21,284 nucleotides of DNA from an uncultured Eubacteriales bacterium (GTDB lineage Bacteria > Bacillota > Clostridia > Oscillospirales > CAG-272): contig CAJUIQ010000019.1 in the NCBI GenBank assembly GCA_910586545.1, positions 1 to 21,284 on the forward strand, read 5' to 3'. Positions within the stretch are counted from its first letter, which is position 1; the number at the start of each line of letters is the position of its first letter. The position numbers and the translations under genes are program-made. The notes under the pieces were generated by a model. It saw only the letters and a program-made list of their open reading frames with translations. It did not search any database and was not told where the DNA came from. Positions 6,636-15,727 of this stretch are shown here, in pieces.

Positions 6636-7391
6636 ATGACGAGCAATCTGGAAATACTATATACAGAGCGGATCAATACGATCTTTTTTGATTTGGATGC
6701 AACCCTGGTTCCCTATGTACAGGCGGAGCTAACCGAGGCCTATTTTGGAGACCTGCATACATTTGCGGTAAAGCAGTTTGGCAGCAGTCAGGCGGAGCGG
6801 TTTGATGCGGCCGCTATGAAGGGCTTTCACGCTATGAAGCAAAACGATGGGAGCTTGTCCAATATCCAGCGGTTTCGTCAGGTGTTTTACCAGGTGTGGC
6901 CAGATTGCCCTGTCGATGTAGAGGCCTTTTATGAGAAATTCTATAATGGCCCCTTTGAAGATGTGCGGCGGGTGGTTCACTACCGGGGCAACGAGAAGAA
7001 ATTGCTGCAGGGCTTACGTGAGAAGGGATACAAGCTTGTATGCGCTACCAATCCGGTATTTCCTCTTTCTGCCAATCGCAGACGCATGTCTTGGGCGGGC
7101 ATAGAGCCGTCGGATTTCGACTATGTGACCAATTATGACAACTGCCGGTACTGCAAGCCCTCTCCCGATTATTTTCGTGAGGCAGCGGCGGCAGTAGGAG
7201 CACAGCCGGAATTATGTCTCATGGTTGGAAACGACACAATGGACGATCTTGGAGCGATAGATGCCGGCTTGCAGGTAATTCTTATTACCGACTATCTTCA
7301 TGTAAGGGGAGAGCGGCCTACAGAGCAAGCAGACGCTATGGACTTTGCAGCTTTTTTGCAATTTGCGGATATGCTTCCAAGGGTAAAGTAA
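6636..7391 (+). CDS. HAD-superfamily hydrolase
   Basis: This 251-residue soluble protein has all four haloacid dehalogenase motifs. Motif I is FFDLDATLV with D19 (nucleophile), D21 and T23. Motif II is the threonine in CATNP (T138), motif III is K174 in KPSPDYF, and motif IV is VGNDTMDDLGA with D200, D203 and D204. A helical cap lies between motifs I and II (about 28-115). The layout is that of a small-molecule phosphatase (phosphoglycolate-phosphatase or YjjG-like), but the substrate cannot be told. The second motif I acidic residue is followed by alanine (DLDAT) where glycine is commoner (DxDGT), a tolerated variation. GAGG lies five bases before the ATG. It is the second gene of a two-gene unit ended by the terminator at 7406-7431. 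Confidence 0.92.
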   Translation: MTSNLEILYTERINTIFFDLDATLVPYVQAELTEAYFGDLHTFAVKQFGSSQAERFDAAAMKGFHAMKQNDGSLSNIQRFRQVFYQVWPDCPVDVEAFYEKFYNGPFEDVRRVVHYRGNEKKLLQGLREKGYKLVCATNPVFPLSANRRRMSWAGIEPSDFDYVTNYDNCRYCKPSPDYFREAAAAVGAQPELCLMVGNDTMDDLGAIDAGLQVILITDYLHVRGERPTEQADAMDFAAFLQFADMLPRVK

Positions 7392-7405
7392 AAAATCAAA
7401 AAAAG

Positions 7406-7431
7406 AAAAAAGGTCCTTCAGGGCCTTTTTT
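7406..7431 (+). terminator. Terminator after the HAD gene
   Basis: A6-GGTCC-TTCA-GGGCC-T6 is followed by C and a further T-run. The stem has one G-T pair. It separates the DUF362-HAD unit from the glycogen operon. Confidence 0.9.
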
Positions 7432-7448
7432 CTTTTTTTAAAGACGTA

Positions 7449-7478
7449 TCGAAAAGAGGTTAATCGGGGATGTATAAT
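7449..7478 (+). promoter_or_regulatory. Putative promoter of the glycogen operon
   Basis: An exact TATAAT (7473-7478) has only a partial -35, TCGAAA (7449-7454), at an 18-base spacing. It lies 30 bases before glgB and after the previous terminator, so it is the best candidate for the whole six-gene operon. The weak -35 could mean that an activator is needed; this is inference. Confidence 0.55.
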
Positions 7479-7507
7479 ACTGTATTCTAAAAAGAACGGA
7501 GTAATAG

Positions 7508-9427
7508 TTGGGGGAATTTATGGCAGCAATGCAGCAGGACAATCAGGGGCTGTATCTGTTCCACGAAGGAACAAACTACAGAGCCTTTGAATATATGGGG
7601 GCGCATCGTACCGACGATGGATATGTTTTCCGTCTTTGGGCGCCGGGAGCTGAAGCGGTTTTTATTGTAGGACTGTTTAATGACTGGAGCGAGCAGGATC
7701 CTATGGTGCGTATTGATTCGGCAGGCGTTTGGGAAGGACACATTTCCAGCCAGCGTTTTGGCGAGGGATACGGATACAAATACAAGCTTCATACAAAAAA
7801 AGGAGAGCTGTATAAAGCGGATCCGTATGCGTTTTATGCAGAGCTTCAGCCAAATACCGCGTCTCGTTTTTCTAGTCTTTCCGATTTTTCCTGGAAGGAC
7901 CGTGCCTGGATGGAATCCCGCCGTACAAGGTATACAAGAGAGGCCTGCAAAAGACAGCCCATAAACATTTATGAGCTGCATGCGGCTTCCTGGATGCGCC
8001 GCGCCGACGGTACTTTTTTGTCCTATCGACAGCTTGCCGAAGAACTGGCTCCTTATGTACTGCAGATGGGCTATACCCATGTGGAGCTGATGCCTATTAT
8101 GGAATATCCCTTTGACGGATCTTGGGGGTATCAGCTTACAGGATATTTTGCTCCTACCTCCCGATTTGGGACCCCTCAGGATTTTATGGCGTTTGTGGAT
8201 CATATGCACTGTGCAGGAATCGGCGTGCTGCTGGACTGGGTACCTGCCCACTTTCCCAAGGATGAAGCAGGACTTTTTGAATTCGACGGCGGGCCCCTAT
8301 ACGAATATCAGGGATGGGATCGTATGGAACAGGCCGACTGGGGTACCCGCTGCTTTGATGTTGGTCGACCCGAGGTACAGTCATTTCTTATTTCCAACGC
8401 GGTATTTTGGGCTTCCGAGTATCATATCGACGGACTGCGGGTAGACGCTGTGGCCTCTATGCTATATCTGGATTACGGCAAAAAAGATGGGGAGTGGATT
8501 CCCAATGTCCATGGAGACAACCGCAATCTGGAAGCGATTGCCTTTTTTCAAAAACTGAATTCCGCAATGGCCACTTATTATCCTGACGTGCTGATGATTG
8601 CGGAAGAGTCTACCGCCTGGCCGGATGTTACTACCTTTCAGCGGCAGGGACTGGGCTTTTCTCTGAAATGGAATATGGGTTGGATGAACGATACGCTAAG
8701 TTTCGCCGAACTGGATCCCTTATTTCGGAAACACAATCATGACAAGGTCACATTCCCTATGATGTATGCCTATGCAGAGGGATTTGTTCTACCGATTTCC
8801 CATGATGAGGTGGTTCACGGCAAAAAATCCTTTTTGGATAAAATGCCTGGCAGCTATGAAGAAAAGTTTGCCCAGGCACGGCTGTTTCTGGCATATATGA
8901 TGACGCAGCCTGGGAAAAAACTGACCTTTATGGGGAGTGAAATCGGACAATTTAAAGAATGGGATTATAAAGGGCAGATTGAGTGGTTTCTGCTGGATTA
9001 TCCAGCCCACGCTATGCTGCAGCTGTATAGTGCTCGACTCAATCACCTATATTTAGAGACGCCGGCTTTTTGGGAGCGGGACGATAGCTGGCAGGGCTTT
9101 GGCTGGATCGATGCGGATAACCGAAACATGAGCGTCCTCTCCTATCGCCGTATCGACCAAAATGGCGGGGAAGTGGTTGTACTGCTAAACTTTACGCCGG
9201 TGGAGCGTCCCCATTTTACGGTAGGTGTTCCGTACAAGGGCAGGTATAAAGAGATTTTTTCCTCTGACAGCTTGTGCTATGGAGGCGGTGGTGTAGAAAA
9301 TGGCGTTTTGCAGACTACCGATGGCGCTTGGAGCACATTTGATCAGTATCTTACCCTTCCTCTGCCGGGATATAGCGCGATTCTTTTGCAAAAAATATCG
9401 GAAACAGAAAATCCTGCGAAGGAATGA
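7508..9427 (+). CDS. glgB: 1,4-alpha-glucan branching enzyme
   Basis: This 639-residue GH13 enzyme cuts alpha-1,4 chains and re-attaches them in alpha-1,6 linkage to branch glycogen. A CBM48-like N-terminal domain (about 30-115) is followed by the catalytic barrel. Conserved regions are DWVPAHFP (243-250), GLRVDAVASMLYLDY with nucleophile D313, AEEST with acid/base E366, and SHDEVVHGK with D433. The C-terminal beta domain ends near residue 635. The TTG at 7508 is used because GGAG lies six bases before it. The in-frame ATG at 7520 (preceded by GGGGG) is a real alternative that removes four residues. It is the first gene of the glycogen operon; glgC follows after 45 bases. Length and motifs are normal. 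Confidence 0.97.
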   Translation: MGEFMAAMQQDNQGLYLFHEGTNYRAFEYMGAHRTDDGYVFRLWAPGAEAVFIVGLFNDWSEQDPMVRIDSAGVWEGHISSQRFGEGYGYKYKLHTKKGELYKADPYAFYAELQPNTASRFSSLSDFSWKDRAWMESRRTRYTREACKRQPINIYELHAASWMRRADGTFLSYRQLAEELAPYVLQMGYTHVELMPIMEYPFDGSWGYQLTGYFAPTSRFGTPQDFMAFVDHMHCAGIGVLLDWVPAHFPKDEAGLFEFDGGPLYEYQGWDRMEQADWGTRCFDVGRPEVQSFLISNAVFWASEYHIDGLRVDAVASMLYLDYGKKDGEWIPNVHGDNRNLEAIAFFQKLNSAMATYYPDVLMIAEESTAWPDVTTFQRQGLGFSLKWNMGWMNDTLSFAELDPLFRKHNHDKVTFPMMYAYAEGFVLPISHDEVVHGKKSFLDKMPGSYEEKFAQARLFLAYMMTQPGKKLTFMGSEIGQFKEWDYKGQIEWFLLDYPAHAMLQLYSARLNHLYLETPAFWERDDSWQGFGWIDADNRNMSVLSYRRIDQNGGEVVVLLNFTPVERPHFTVGVPYKGRYKEIFSSDSLCYGGGGVENGVLQTTDGAWSTFDQYLTLPLPGYSAILLQKISETENPAKE

Positions 9428-9472
9428 ATGTTCTTTTGCAAATCTCCAAATCTTCAAGAAAGGCGCTCTGTT

Positions 9473-10660
9473 ATGTTCAAGAAAAAAGAATGTGTCGCTA
9501 TGCTTCTGGCAGGCGGCCAGGGAAGCCGTCTGTACGCCCTGACACAGCAGGTGGCAAAGCCCGCCGTCCCATTCGGCGGCAAATACCGGATCATTGACTT
9601 CCCGCTGTCCAATTGTACCAATTCCGGTATCGACACTGTGGGGGTGCTTACCCAGTATCAGCCCCTGGTGCTGAATGATTATATCGGCAACGGTCTGCCG
9701 TGGGATCTGGACCGGGCTTGGGGCGGGGTGAAGATTCTTCCGCCCTATCAGGGTCAGCATTCTCGAGACTGGTACAAGGGCACCGCCCACGCGATTTATC
9801 AAAATATGCGTTTCATTGATCAGTTCGATCCGGAGTATGTATTGGTGCTTTCCGGCGATCACATTTATAAGATGGACTATTCCAAAATGCTTCGTTTCCA
9901 TAAAAACAGAGGAGCGGAGTGCACTATTGCCGTAATTGACGTGCCTATAGAGGAAGCCAGCCGGTTTGGCATTATGACCATCGACTGGGAACAGCGCATT
10001 ACAAACTTTGCGGAAAAGCCTAGGGAGCCGGAGTCCACAAAGGCTTCTATGGGAATTTATATATTCAATCGGAAAAAGCTGTATGAATATCTTATCGCGG
10101 ATGCAAAGGATCCCGCGTCCGACAACGATTTCGGGAAAAATATCATCCCCGCCATGTTGGCGGCAGGTGAAAAGATGATGGCCTTTCAGTTTGACGGATA
10201 CTGGAAGGATGTAGGCACCATTGCAAGTCTTTGGGAAGCCAACATGGATCTGCTGGGGCAGCGGCCCGTTTTTTCCCTGGATGACGATTCATGGCGTATT
10301 TTTACCCGTCATAGTCCCCTCCCACCACAGTTTATCGGAGACAGCGCCAAAATCAAAAATTCGATTATTACGGAAGGCTGTGAAATAGGCGGTACTGTGG
10401 AAAACTCTATTCTTTTCCCCAGCGTACGGGTAATGCCTGGCGCAGTCGTGCGGGATACGGTGGTCATGGCTGGGACAGTAGTTGAAGAGGACGCCCATGT
10501 ACAGTATTCTATTTTAGACGGGAATGTGCATATCGGCGCTGGGGCCCGTATCGGCGGTGACAGAGGAGCGGGCTGCGGACTTACCGTAATCGGAGAGGGA
10601 ATAACAATTGGCGCAGGACAAACGGTAGAAGCAGGTATAATGCTTCCCGACCTGCGATAA
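9473..10660 (+). CDS. glgC: Glucose-1-phosphate adenylyltransferase, catalytic subunit
   Basis: GlgC makes ADP-glucose from ATP and glucose-1-phosphate, the committed step of glycogen synthesis. The 395-residue protein shows GGQGSRL (14-20), KPAVPFGG (29-36), SGDHIYKMDY (127-136) with the metal-binding aspartate, and FAEKP (179-183) whose lysine binds glucose-1-phosphate. The C-terminal third is a left-handed beta-helix of hexapeptide repeats. The start at 9473 is chosen because MFKKKECVAMLLAGG matches the family N-terminus. An upstream in-frame ATG at 9428, four bases after AAGGA, would add 15 unconserved residues. GAAAGG lies nine bases before 9473. It lies in the operon between glgB and glgD and probably forms a heterotetramer with GlgD, as in Bacillus. 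Confidence 0.96.
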   Translation: MFKKKECVAMLLAGGQGSRLYALTQQVAKPAVPFGGKYRIIDFPLSNCTNSGIDTVGVLTQYQPLVLNDYIGNGLPWDLDRAWGGVKILPPYQGQHSRDWYKGTAHAIYQNMRFIDQFDPEYVLVLSGDHIYKMDYSKMLRFHKNRGAECTIAVIDVPIEEASRFGIMTIDWEQRITNFAEKPREPESTKASMGIYIFNRKKLYEYLIADAKDPASDNDFGKNIIPAMLAAGEKMMAFQFDGYWKDVGTIASLWEANMDLLGQRPVFSLDDDSWRIFTRHSPLPPQFIGDSAKIKNSIITEGCEIGGTVENSILFPSVRVMPGAVVRDTVVMAGTVVEEDAHVQYSILDGNVHIGAGARIGGDRGAGCGLTVIGEGITIGAGQTVEAGIMLPDLR

Positions 10661-10700
10661 GAAGCGATATGACAAACAACAAGAAAGGCACGGTTATACG

Positions 10701-11837
10701 ATGACAGCGGCAGGACTGATTTTTTCCAATATACACGATCAAAGTATTCCGCAAATGACAGCAACCCGAACGATGGCCTCCCTTCCTTTTGGGGGGAGAT
10801 ATCGGCTGGTAGATTTTGCTCTGTCCAATATGGTAAATTCGGGAATCACCAAGGTGGGGATCGTAACGCATAATAACTATCGTTCTCTGATGGATCATAT
10901 TGGAACCGGCAAGGACTGGGACCTGGCCCGCCGGGGCGGCGGGGTTATTCTCCTCCCTCCTTTTGTTACTGCCTATGAAAATCCCCGTGCGGGGAATTTA
11001 TATACTACCCGTCTGGAGGCGCTGATGGGGGTGATGGAATTTATTAAGCACTGCAGCGAAGGGGCTATTGTCCTATCCGACTGCGACGCCATCTGCAATA
11101 TTGATTTGTCTGCTGTTTTGGAAGAACATGAGGAGGACGGAGCGGACCTCACAATTGTAACAAAAGAAATGCATTTAAGCCGCTCTGAAAGCGGCGGTGG
11201 CAACGCCATCGTATACGCAGATGAAGACGGTAATGTGACGGAAGTTGTAGAGCACACCAGACTGCTGCGAGGAGAATATGACGTAAGTACCAACATTATG
11301 GTATTTTCCAAAAGCTTTTTGATGACCCTTCTGCTGGACGCCTTGGCGCATGGGTATACAGCTTTTTATCAACAGGCTCTGTCCTACGCCATGGGTAGCG
11401 CCCGCATTAGAATTTTTCGTCACGACGGCTACTATGCAAAAATTGACAGCTTGTCTCACTATTTTCATGCAAATATTGCACTGCTGCGCGCTCAGACACG
11501 CGACGCCCTTTTCAATGTAAAAGACCGTCCAATATATACAAAAGTACGCAATTCTCCCCCTACCAGATATGGAGATGGCGCAGTGGTCGCAAATGCCTTG
11601 ATTGCCGACGGCTGTCGGATTGAGGGCACGGTGGTAAATTCCATTCTCTTTCGCGGCGTACAGGTGCGGCGGGGTACTGTAGTCAAAAATTCTGTTTTGC
11701 TGCAGGACAGCGGTACCGGCGAAAATGTCACGCTGAATTGCGTGATTGCAGATAAAAACGTAATGATTCGGGATGCACGGACGTTGTCCGGACATGAATC
11801 TCTCCCGTTTTATATCGGCAAGGGAAAAATGGTTTGA
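10701..11837 (+). CDS. glgD: Glucose-1-phosphate adenylyltransferase subunit GlgD
   Basis: This 378-residue GlgC paralogue is found in Bacillota and works as the partner, probably regulatory, subunit of ADP-glucose pyrophosphorylase. It keeps the fold, with LPFGGRYRLVDFALSN (28-43) and a C-terminal hexapeptide beta-helix. It lacks the N-terminal GGxGxRL nucleotide loop (AGLIFSNIHDQ instead), and SGDH is replaced by SDCDA (126-130). These losses fit a subunit with little catalysis of its own. The ATG at 10701 follows AAGG at a rather long 12 bases, so initiation may rely partly on coupling to glgC, 40 bases upstream. The stop is 11 bases before the glgA start codon. Confidence 0.95.
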   Translation: MTAAGLIFSNIHDQSIPQMTATRTMASLPFGGRYRLVDFALSNMVNSGITKVGIVTHNNYRSLMDHIGTGKDWDLARRGGGVILLPPFVTAYENPRAGNLYTTRLEALMGVMEFIKHCSEGAIVLSDCDAICNIDLSAVLEEHEEDGADLTIVTKEMHLSRSESGGGNAIVYADEDGNVTEVVEHTRLLRGEYDVSTNIMVFSKSFLMTLLLDALAHGYTAFYQQALSYAMGSARIRIFRHDGYYAKIDSLSHYFHANIALLRAQTRDALFNVKDRPIYTKVRNSPPTRYGDGAVVANALIADGCRIEGTVVNSILFRGVQVRRGTVVKNSVLLQDSGTGENVTLNCVIADKNVMIRDARTLSGHESLPFYIGKGKMV

Positions 11838-11848
11838 TAAGGGGAACT

Positions 11849-13303
11849 ATGAAAAAAATATTATACGTAGCGGCGGAATGTATGCCCTTTGCAGCGACAG
11901 GCGGACTGGGGGACGTAATCGGCAGCCTGCCTGCCGCACTGAAGGGCATATACGGTAAGGCGGCGGACATTCGTGTAGCGCTCCCTCTGTATAGAGCCGT
12001 TGATACCTCCTTTCGAGAAGTGCTTTCTAAAGAAGCCGCTTTTACCGTCCGCCTTTCCTGGCGCAACCAGTCTTGCAGTGTCTGGAGTCTGCGCCGAGAA
12101 GGGATTCTTTATTATTTTATCGATAACGGATATTATTTTGATAGGCAGGACATCTATGGATATCCGGACGATGGGGAGCGCTTTGCCTTTTTTTCTATGG
12201 CGGTGCTGGACATGCTGGAGCACGTGGACTTTTGGCCGGATATTCTGCATGCCCACGACTGGCAGGGGGCGCTGGCCGTCTTGTACAGGTTCCTGCTATA
12301 CGGTCGGCGCGCAGAGTATGATGGGATAAAAACGATTTTTACAATTCATAATATAGAATATCAGGGGAGGTTCTCCCTTCCTATGCTGGAGGATGTCTTT
12401 GCCCTCTCTCCGATTCATACAGACTTACTGGGATGGAAAGAGGAAATCAATCTTATGCAGGGGGCAATGATTCTGGCCGATCAGATTACCACGGTGAGTC
12501 CTACCTATGCCGCGGAAATTCTTACACCTGCTTTTGGACACGGCTTGGACCAGATTCTGCGGGAACACACCGCAAAGCTTTCCGGCATTTTGAACGGAAT
12601 CGATTACGTCTATTACGATCCTGCAGATTCTGCTGTGTCACTGTCCTATACAAAGGAAACTATATATCGCAAAAGAGAAAATAAGCTGGCGCTGCAGAAC
12701 AGCTTGGGATTGCCCACAAGTGAGAATGTTCCTCTCTTCTCAGTGATATCGCGTCTGGTGGGGCACAAAGGATGCGACTTACTATGTGCGGCAGCACGGC
12801 GTCTGCTTGCAGAGCAGGATGCGCAACTGATTATATTGGGCACCGGAGAAGCCCAGTATGAAGCGTGTTTTCGGGAGTTGGAAAAATCCTTTCCCGAAAA
12901 GATGCGCGCGCTCATACTATATGACAGAGACCTATCCAAAAAAATCTATGCAGCGTCAGATTTTTTTATAATGCCTTCTATCAGCGAGCCATGCGGCTTG
13001 TCTCAGATGATTGCCTGCCGCTATGGAGCGATTCCCATTGTCCGCGAGACTGGCGGGCTGGCTGACTCTATTAAAAATTTTCAGACTGAAAATGGCAGGA
13101 TACAAGGCTGCGGCCTTGTTTTCCAGAATGATCATGCAGACGCACTATATGAAAAAATCGCTGAAGCGCTGGACATATATAGAAATACGACGCTGTACCG
13201 ACAAATGGCAATACAATCCATGGAGCAGGATTTTTCCTGGAATGCTTCTGCCGGCATATATGCCGCGCTGTATCAAAGATTATGCTCGCCACAGAAAGGA
13301 TGA
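11849..13303 (+). CDS. glgA: Glycogen synthase (ADP-glucose, GT5)
   Basis: GlgA transfers glucose from ADP-glucose to the non-reducing end of an alpha-1,4 glucan. The 484-residue protein has the two Rossmann domains of the GT5/GT-B fold. Landmarks are TGGLGDVIGSLPAAL (17-31), HAHDWQ (135-140), HNIEYQG (167-173), SRLVGHKG (301-308) and PSISEPCGLSQM (376-387) with the catalytic-site glutamate E380. In the ADP-glucose loop the usual KTGGL lysine is alanine (A16), a variant I believe occurs in some Clostridia. The ATG at 11849 follows AAGGGGA and fits the family start. A TTG at 11834 overlapping the glgD stop would add five residues and is less likely. glgP starts eight bases after the stop. Confidence 0.96.
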   Translation: MKKILYVAAECMPFAATGGLGDVIGSLPAALKGIYGKAADIRVALPLYRAVDTSFREVLSKEAAFTVRLSWRNQSCSVWSLRREGILYYFIDNGYYFDRQDIYGYPDDGERFAFFSMAVLDMLEHVDFWPDILHAHDWQGALAVLYRFLLYGRRAEYDGIKTIFTIHNIEYQGRFSLPMLEDVFALSPIHTDLLGWKEEINLMQGAMILADQITTVSPTYAAEILTPAFGHGLDQILREHTAKLSGILNGIDYVYYDPADSAVSLSYTKETIYRKRENKLALQNSLGLPTSENVPLFSVISRLVGHKGCDLLCAAARRLLAEQDAQLIILGTGEAQYEACFRELEKSFPEKMRALILYDRDLSKKIYAASDFFIMPSISEPCGLSQMIACRYGAIPIVRETGGLADSIKNFQTENGRIQGCGLVFQNDHADALYEKIAEALDIYRNTTLYRQMAIQSMEQDFSWNASAGIYAALYQRLCSPQKG

Positions 13304-13310
13304 TTTTTCC

Positions 13311-15725
13311 ATGAACGATACTGAAAAAATGCTGGAAGTCAAAAACGATATTATCAGAAAGCTGTCCCGTTATTTCGGCTGTTCCCCAAGAGAAGCCGCG
13401 CCAGAGCAAGTTTACAAGGCAGCCGCTCTTTCCGTGCTGCAAATTCTTACGGAAAAGCGGCAGGCGTTTAAAGAGAAGACCAACAGTATGCAGGCCAAAA
13501 AGGTATATTATCTGTCTATGGAATTTTTGGTGGGCAGATCGCTTAAAACCAATCTGGCAAATTTGGGGCTTACGCAGGCATACAAAGAAGCGCTGTCCTC
13601 TATCGGATTTGATTTGGAGGCGCTGTACGAATTTGAACCGGACGCGGGTCTTGGAAACGGCGGGCTGGGAAGGCTTGCCGCCTGCTTTATGGATTCTTTG
13701 TCGGAACTGGCTTATCCCGCTACCGGGTTTTCCATATGTTACGAATATGGTTTGTTTCAGCAAAAAATCGTGGACGGTATTCAAGTAGAACTTCCGGATA
13801 ACTGGCTGCCGGGCGGAGACGTGTGGCTTGTGCCCCGCACAGACAGAGTTTTTCGGGTTCGGTTTGGCGGGAAAATCCGGGAGATATGGGAAAACGGGCG
13901 GTTGGAAATCGTTTATGACAACTGTGAAGAAATTGAAGCTGTCCCCTATGACATGATGATCAGCGGGGCGGACAGCGAAGGCGTTAGCCAACTGCGCCTT
14001 TGGAAGGCCAGAGACCTGTCCCACTTTAATATGGGCCTGTTCTCCAGAGGAGAATATTCTCGCGCACTGGAGCCAAGCATCAATGCGGAAATTATCTGCA
14101 AGGTGCTGTACCCTTCTGACAATCATTATGAAGGAAAACTGCTTCGTCTGACCCAGCAGTATTTTTTGGTGTCTGCCTCCTGTCAGAATATTATCCGGGA
14201 TCATATTGCCGTGTACGGCAGCCTGGATCATTTTAGCGAAAAGGTAGCTATCCATATTAACGATACCCATCCGGCCCTGTGTATTCCGGAACTGATGCGA
14301 ATTTTTATGGACGACCACGGCTACAGCTGGGAAGCGGCGTGGGATATGGTACAGCGTACAGTTACCTATACAAATCACACCGTCCTTCCGGAGGCTTTGG
14401 AAACCTGGAACGAGGATTTGTTCCGTTTGCGCCTGCCTAGAATCCATCAAATTCTCCGGGAGCTGAATGAACGTTTCTCCCAGGAAATGTGGAACCATTT
14501 TCCGGGGGAATGGAACCGGATTTCGGAAATGGCAATCCTGTCGGATGGGACAGTGCGCATGGCAAATCTTGCGGTTATCGCGTCTGCAAAGGTAAACGGT
14601 GTATCTAAAATTCACTCGAATATCATTAAAAATACCATTTTCAAAAATTTTTACAAAGTCTGGCCGGATAAGTTCGACAATGTTACCAATGGGATTGCCC
14701 ACCATCGATGGCTGTGTTATGCCAACCCTGCGCTGGATAAATTGATTGCGGAATGTATTGGCGAGGATTTTCGAAAACATCCTGACCAGCTTACCTGTCT
14801 GCGCGATTTTGAAGGGGATGGGGAAGTACTGCGCCGACTGGGCGAGATAAAGGCGGAAAACAAAAGACGCTTTTCCAAAAAGGTATTCGATAAAACCGGT
14901 GTGCTTATAAATCCGGAATCCATTTTTGATGTGCAAATAAAACGTCTTCACGAATATAAGCGTCAATTGCTCAATGCTATGAATATTATTGGAATTTATT
15001 TAGATCTGCGGGATAACCGCGATGCGGATATCCTGCCGCAAACTTTTATTTTTGGAGCAAAAGCCGCGCCAGGGTATCGGATGGCTAAAGAAATCATCCG
15101 GCTGATTTGGTGTTTGGGAGAGGAAATCTCCTGGGATGCAAAAATCAGCGAAAAGCTGCAAGTCCTATTTTTAGAGAATTATAATGTATCTATTGCGGAG
15201 GCGCTGATACCTGCAGCGGAAGTATCCCAGCAGATATCTCTGGCTGGCAAGGAAGCTAGCGGCACCGGATGTATGAAGCTAATGATTAACGGTGCTATTA
15301 CTGTCGGCACCGCCGACGGAGCCAACATTGAGATGCTGGAGCAGGCGGGTCACGAAAACATGTTTATGTTTGGTCTGGATGCGGACGAGGTGCACACCCT
15401 GTGGACAAATGGATATCACAGCACGGATTATTTTGCCGGAAGTGAGCGGCTGCAGCGCATTATCGGCTGCTTAAATACAGGATTTAACGGGGAATCTTTT
15501 TCTCATATTGCAGAGTATCTATTGGCGTCGGATCCTTATATGTGTATGGCAGATTTTGAATCCTATCATAAAGTGATGCAGGAAGCGCGTATGGCGTATC
15601 GGGATAGAGAAAACTGGAATCGAATGTCTCTTATGAATATTGCTGGCGCAGGTCAGTTTGCATCCGTTCGTAGCATAGAAGAATATGCAGATAGAATTTG
15701 GCATCTGCAGAAAATTGAGCGATAA
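13311..15725 (+). CDS. glgP: Glycogen/alpha-glucan phosphorylase
   Basis: This 804-residue GT35 enzyme releases glucose-1-phosphate from the non-reducing ends of glycogen. It is pyridoxal-phosphate dependent. Visible signatures are SMEFLVGRSL near 69-78, GNGGLGRLAACFMDSL from 115, and the PLP-site segment GTGCMKLMINGA, in which K656 forms the Schiff base. TVGTADGANIEM follows. Length is normal for bacterial enzymes. The open frame extends 100 codons upstream into glgA, but the true start is the ATG at 13311 (MNDTEKMLEVKNDI), preceded by AAAGGA ten bases away. The gap to glgA is 7 bases and to the GH13 gene 2 bases, so it sits within one transcript where synthesis and breakdown enzymes are made together. 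Confidence 0.96.
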   Translation: MNDTEKMLEVKNDIIRKLSRYFGCSPREAAPEQVYKAAALSVLQILTEKRQAFKEKTNSMQAKKVYYLSMEFLVGRSLKTNLANLGLTQAYKEALSSIGFDLEALYEFEPDAGLGNGGLGRLAACFMDSLSELAYPATGFSICYEYGLFQQKIVDGIQVELPDNWLPGGDVWLVPRTDRVFRVRFGGKIREIWENGRLEIVYDNCEEIEAVPYDMMISGADSEGVSQLRLWKARDLSHFNMGLFSRGEYSRALEPSINAEIICKVLYPSDNHYEGKLLRLTQQYFLVSASCQNIIRDHIAVYGSLDHFSEKVAIHINDTHPALCIPELMRIFMDDHGYSWEAAWDMVQRTVTYTNHTVLPEALETWNEDLFRLRLPRIHQILRELNERFSQEMWNHFPGEWNRISEMAILSDGTVRMANLAVIASAKVNGVSKIHSNIIKNTIFKNFYKVWPDKFDNVTNGIAHHRWLCYANPALDKLIAECIGEDFRKHPDQLTCLRDFEGDGEVLRRLGEIKAENKRRFSKKVFDKTGVLINPESIFDVQIKRLHEYKRQLLNAMNIIGIYLDLRDNRDADILPQTFIFGAKAAPGYRMAKEIIRLIWCLGEEISWDAKISEKLQVLFLENYNVSIAEALIPAAEVSQQISLAGKEASGTGCMKLMINGAITVGTADGANIEMLEQAGHENMFMFGLDADEVHTLWTNGYHSTDYFAGSERLQRIIGCLNTGFNGESFSHIAEYLLASDPYMCMADFESYHKVMQEARMAYRDRENWNRMSLMNIAGAGQFASVRSIEEYADRIWHLQKIER

Positions 15726-15727
15726 GT

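Noticed and set aside
11834..11848. TTG start for glgA overlapping the glgD stop
   Set aside because: The ATG at 11849 has AAGGGGA before it and matches the family N-terminus; the five extra residues are not conserved.
13011..13310. Upstream extension of GlgP into glgA
   Set aside because: The extra 100 codons are the out-of-frame shadow of the glgA 3' end; the ATG at 13311 has an SD and gives the family start.
13071..14966. A 631-codon open frame antisense to glgP
   Set aside because: It lies fully opposite a certain gene, shows no recognisable domain, has no SD, and is the expected by-product of codon bias on the coding strand.
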